From Patescibacteria group bacterium (GTDB lineage Bacteria > Patescibacteriota > Minisyncoccia > Minisyncoccales > CG1-02-41-26), in the NCBI GenBank assembly GCA_020724125.1, contig DYHM01000007.1, positions 1-14,688 of the forward strand: a stretch of DNA of 14,688 bases, in the 5' to 3' direction. Position numbers and translations under genes: made by a program. Every line of letters begins with the position of its first letter. Within the stretch, counting starts at the first letter, position 1. The notes beneath the pieces are model-generated. The model did not search any database and was not told the origin of the DNA. It saw only the letters and a list, made by a program, of their open reading frames with translations. Positions 13,191 to 14,688 of the stretch are shown here, piece by piece.

Positions 13191-14089
13191 ATTAAACTTA
13201 AATGTTTATCAAAATAACCTGCTTTTACGACTATTTCTTTAATTAAACTGGTCCTTAAATTTAATGCGGAATTGGTTGAAAGAAATGATGCCTTTTTCCA
13301 ATCAGTATTGAAAAGAAGTTCCTTAATTTCTTTTTTGTTCCGCTTTATAACCACTCCATATCCTCGTTCATTCGGTAAATCGTAAAAGGATTTATACGCT
13401 TTCATTCCCGTAAAAGTCGTTGAAGGCAAATACACATCGCATTTTCCTATCATATCTTTATTTCTTGTATTTGCGGGCAAACCGCCATCTGATAAAGAAT
13501 ACACATCAATAAAACCATTGCAAGTCTTTGGCGATTTTATTCTTATTTTATTGATGTTAATTTTGGTCCAAACCTGAAAAACTGTATTTATTTTGATATC
13601 CGTTCCGTCTGGATGCATAAATGAATCTGACGGTAAGTGTTCGTTATGTGCTAACCTGTATCCTAATACTCTTTTTCCCGCCACCCCTTTTCCATCACTA
13701 TAAAAAAGTTGAGGCAAAATAAAAGCCGCCATATCGGCATAGGGGTAAGATTTGTTTATAAATTGAAGCGCTAAATTACCCCTTAAACCAAATGGTGGAT
13801 TTCCAATTACAATATATTTTTTCTTTATATTTTTAGGATGCCATTTGAGATAATCGGCCTTGATGATTCCTTTATTATCTATTCCTGAAAATTTTTTTGG
13901 TTCTATGTCAATTCCTATTCTGCGATTTTTTGGCAAAATTTGGTAAAAACAACCACAACCAGCAGCTGGTTCAATAAAAGTGTATTTACTTAAATTAACT
14001 TCAAGGTTGTTTGCGACTTCTTGAAATTTTTTGAAACAATATTCAGCCACCTTTGGTTTTGTATAAAATTGGTCTTTTAATTTATACAT
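13187..14089 (-). CDS. DNA N6-adenine methyltransferase (type II R-M, gamma-like order)
   Basis: Transfers a methyl group from S-adenosylmethionine to adenine in a DNA target. 300 aa. Motif X-like DQFYTKPKVAEYCF (6-19) opens the protein, motif I is FIEPAAGCGCF (38-48, the SAM loop), an acidic strand end GIDIEP (59-64) and D79 follow, and the catalytic motif IV is NPPFG (97-101), typical of adenine-N6 enzymes. Residues from about 150 to 300 would hold the target-recognition region. The frame is open and motifs are complete, so it is probably active. It is followed with a 4-bp ATGA overlap by the broken endonuclease-like gene, so it is now an orphan methyltransferase, possibly kept for epigenetic or anti-restriction reasons. 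The target sequence cannot be predicted. Start at 14089 is the first ATG and places motif X near the N-terminus; no Shine-Dalgarno. Confidence 0.87.
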   Translation of the reverse strand: MYKLKDQFYTKPKVAEYCFKKFQEVANNLEVNLSKYTFIEPAAGCGCFYQILPKNRRIGIDIEPKKFSGIDNKGIIKADYLKWHPKNIKKKYIVIGNPPFGLRGNLALQFINKSYPYADMAAFILPQLFYSDGKGVAGKRVLGYRLAHNEHLPSDSFMHPDGTDIKINTVFQVWTKININKIRIKSPKTCNGFIDVYSLSDGGLPANTRNKDMIGKCDVYLPSTTFTGMKAYKSFYDLPNERGYGVVIKRNKKEIKELLFNTDWKKASFLSTNSALNLRTSLIKEIVVKAGYFDKHLSLI

Positions 14090-14214
14090 ACTTAGGAATT
14101 TGCTTTATTAAAGATGACGTAATAAGGTTTTCCGCAAATCTCGGTTCTTTTCAGCGCAATTTTATTAGTAAAATTAACACGAAATTGCCATAATTTTTAT
14201 TACGCGCTAAATTT

Positions 14215-14223
14215 AGTATACCA
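14215..14223 (-). promoter_or_regulatory. Possible methyltransferase promoter (extended -10)
   Basis: Minus strand TGGTATACT: TATACT at 14215-14220 preceded by TGG. No good -35 is seen. The leader would be about 120 nt. Confidence 0.35.
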
Positions 14224-14422
14224 AATTTCAAAGGTAAATATAATTTAAATTTTTAATTTCTTTTCAGCGAAACAGAAAAACGGGTTAAAATCAAGTCGGG
14301 GTTGGTTCTCTGTAAAATAAGTTAAAATAAGTTCGGACTTTAACCAAAACACATTGTCAATGTTTTATTTTGAGTATTTTCAAAAATACTTACTTAATAT
14401 ACTTTTTATCATTCTTCTTCCA

Positions 14423-14462
14423 GCCACGTTTAAATTTTTCTAAAGAAAAATTTAAACGTGGC
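14423..14462. repeat. 40-bp perfect palindrome
   Basis: GCCACGTTTAAATTTTTC (14423-14440), loop TAAA, and its exact reverse complement (14445-14462). Same build as the gatB and valS palindromes: G/C at the tips, A/T inside, very short loop, but a different core. No T-run follows on either strand, so it is not an ordinary terminator. Confidence 0.85.
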
Positions 14463-14520
14463 GGTGTCTTTTGGACGAAGTTAGAACTTTCTTTGAACAA
14501 AATTCCGACACTGAGATTTG

Positions 14521-14543
14521 ATTGTCGCCCTGCGGACGACAAT
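14521..14543. repeat. Short GC-richer palindrome
   Basis: ATTGTCG (14521-14527) and CGACAAT (14537-14543) enclose CCCTGCGGA, in which CC and GG can pair with one bulged A. Confidence 0.6.
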
Positions 14544-14688
14544 CCCGCCCAGCGTTTCCGCCCGCCTCCGCTTCGCTACGGCGACCAAAACAGAAAAATT
14601 TTCTAAACATTTTTTTAATCACCCCCTCGCAACCCCGCCCTCTAAGCCAAATTCAATCTCTGCTTTAATCCGCGCCAAGCACTGCCAA

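Larger units (their letters stand above)
14224..14688. other. Right-hand non-coding region with palindromes
   Basis: No convincing gene. AAAATAAGTT occurs twice in tandem near 14311-14332. A partly self-complementary stretch runs from GGTTAAAATC (about 14284) to GGACTTTAACC (about 14334-14344). Two palindromes follow (listed separately), then a GC-rich stretch (14545-14588) with an imperfect palindrome CGCCTCCGCTTCGCTACGGCG. The one plus-strand frame across it (14370-14606) runs through the palindromes and has no recognisable protein. Confidence 0.5.

Noticed and set aside
14370..14606. 78-aa plus-strand ORF at the right edge
   Set aside because: It runs through two palindromes and a composition change, has no recognisable protein features and no Shine-Dalgarno; probably chance.

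Overview
This is an AT-rich (about two-thirds A+T by eye), densely coding bacterial fragment with no rRNA or tRNA gene. Two divergently transcribed aminoacyl-tRNA synthetases, a stand-alone gatB, Lys/Glu/Ile-rich proteins and weak or absent Shine-Dalgarno sites suit a Candidate Phyla Radiation (Patescibacteria/Parcubacteria-like) organism. That placement is inference; no marker here proves it. UGA looks like an ordinary stop, since the methyltransferase ends in an ATGA overlap, so there is no sign of the UGA=Gly code of some CPR lineages.

Layout: 1-323 holds no gene on either strand, but carries a leftward promoter, a large stem-loop and, at the very edge, a strong Shine-Dalgarno sequence pointing at a gene just outside the window. 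ileS (minus) and valS (plus) diverge from a 170-bp region with near-consensus promoters for both. nrdD (minus), a class III ribonucleotide reductase interrupted by a 406-residue intein, is translationally coupled behind a small SLOG/LOG-family gene. An untranslated stretch (9698-10166) contains a promoter, two terminators and a TIR-bounded miniature element. Then come a two-TM protein with a perfect Shine-Dalgarno, gatB, a broken restriction endonuclease gene and an intact adenine methyltransferase (all minus), and a right-hand 600 bp rich in palindromes but without a convincing gene.

How they work together: ileS, valS and gatB serve translation (charging Ile and Val, and amidating Glu-/Asp-tRNA). 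nrdD makes deoxyribonucleotides without oxygen, consistent with a fermentative anaerobe. The methyltransferase plus endonuclease remnant is a decayed type II restriction-modification pair.

Most notable: (i) two housekeeping genes, valS and gatB, carry in-frame DNA repeats (3-nt-loop palindromes and heptamer-like AT-rich tandem repeats), and the same palindrome core also lies between genes; this looks like a repeat family colonising coding DNA, similar in idea to Rickettsia palindromic elements. (ii) The IleRS has a swapped class I signature (GVHH instead of HxGH), a change linked to mupirocin hyper-resistance in bacterial IleRS2. (iii) The NrdD intein sits one residue before the finger-loop catalytic cysteine and has Phe where the penultimate His is expected.
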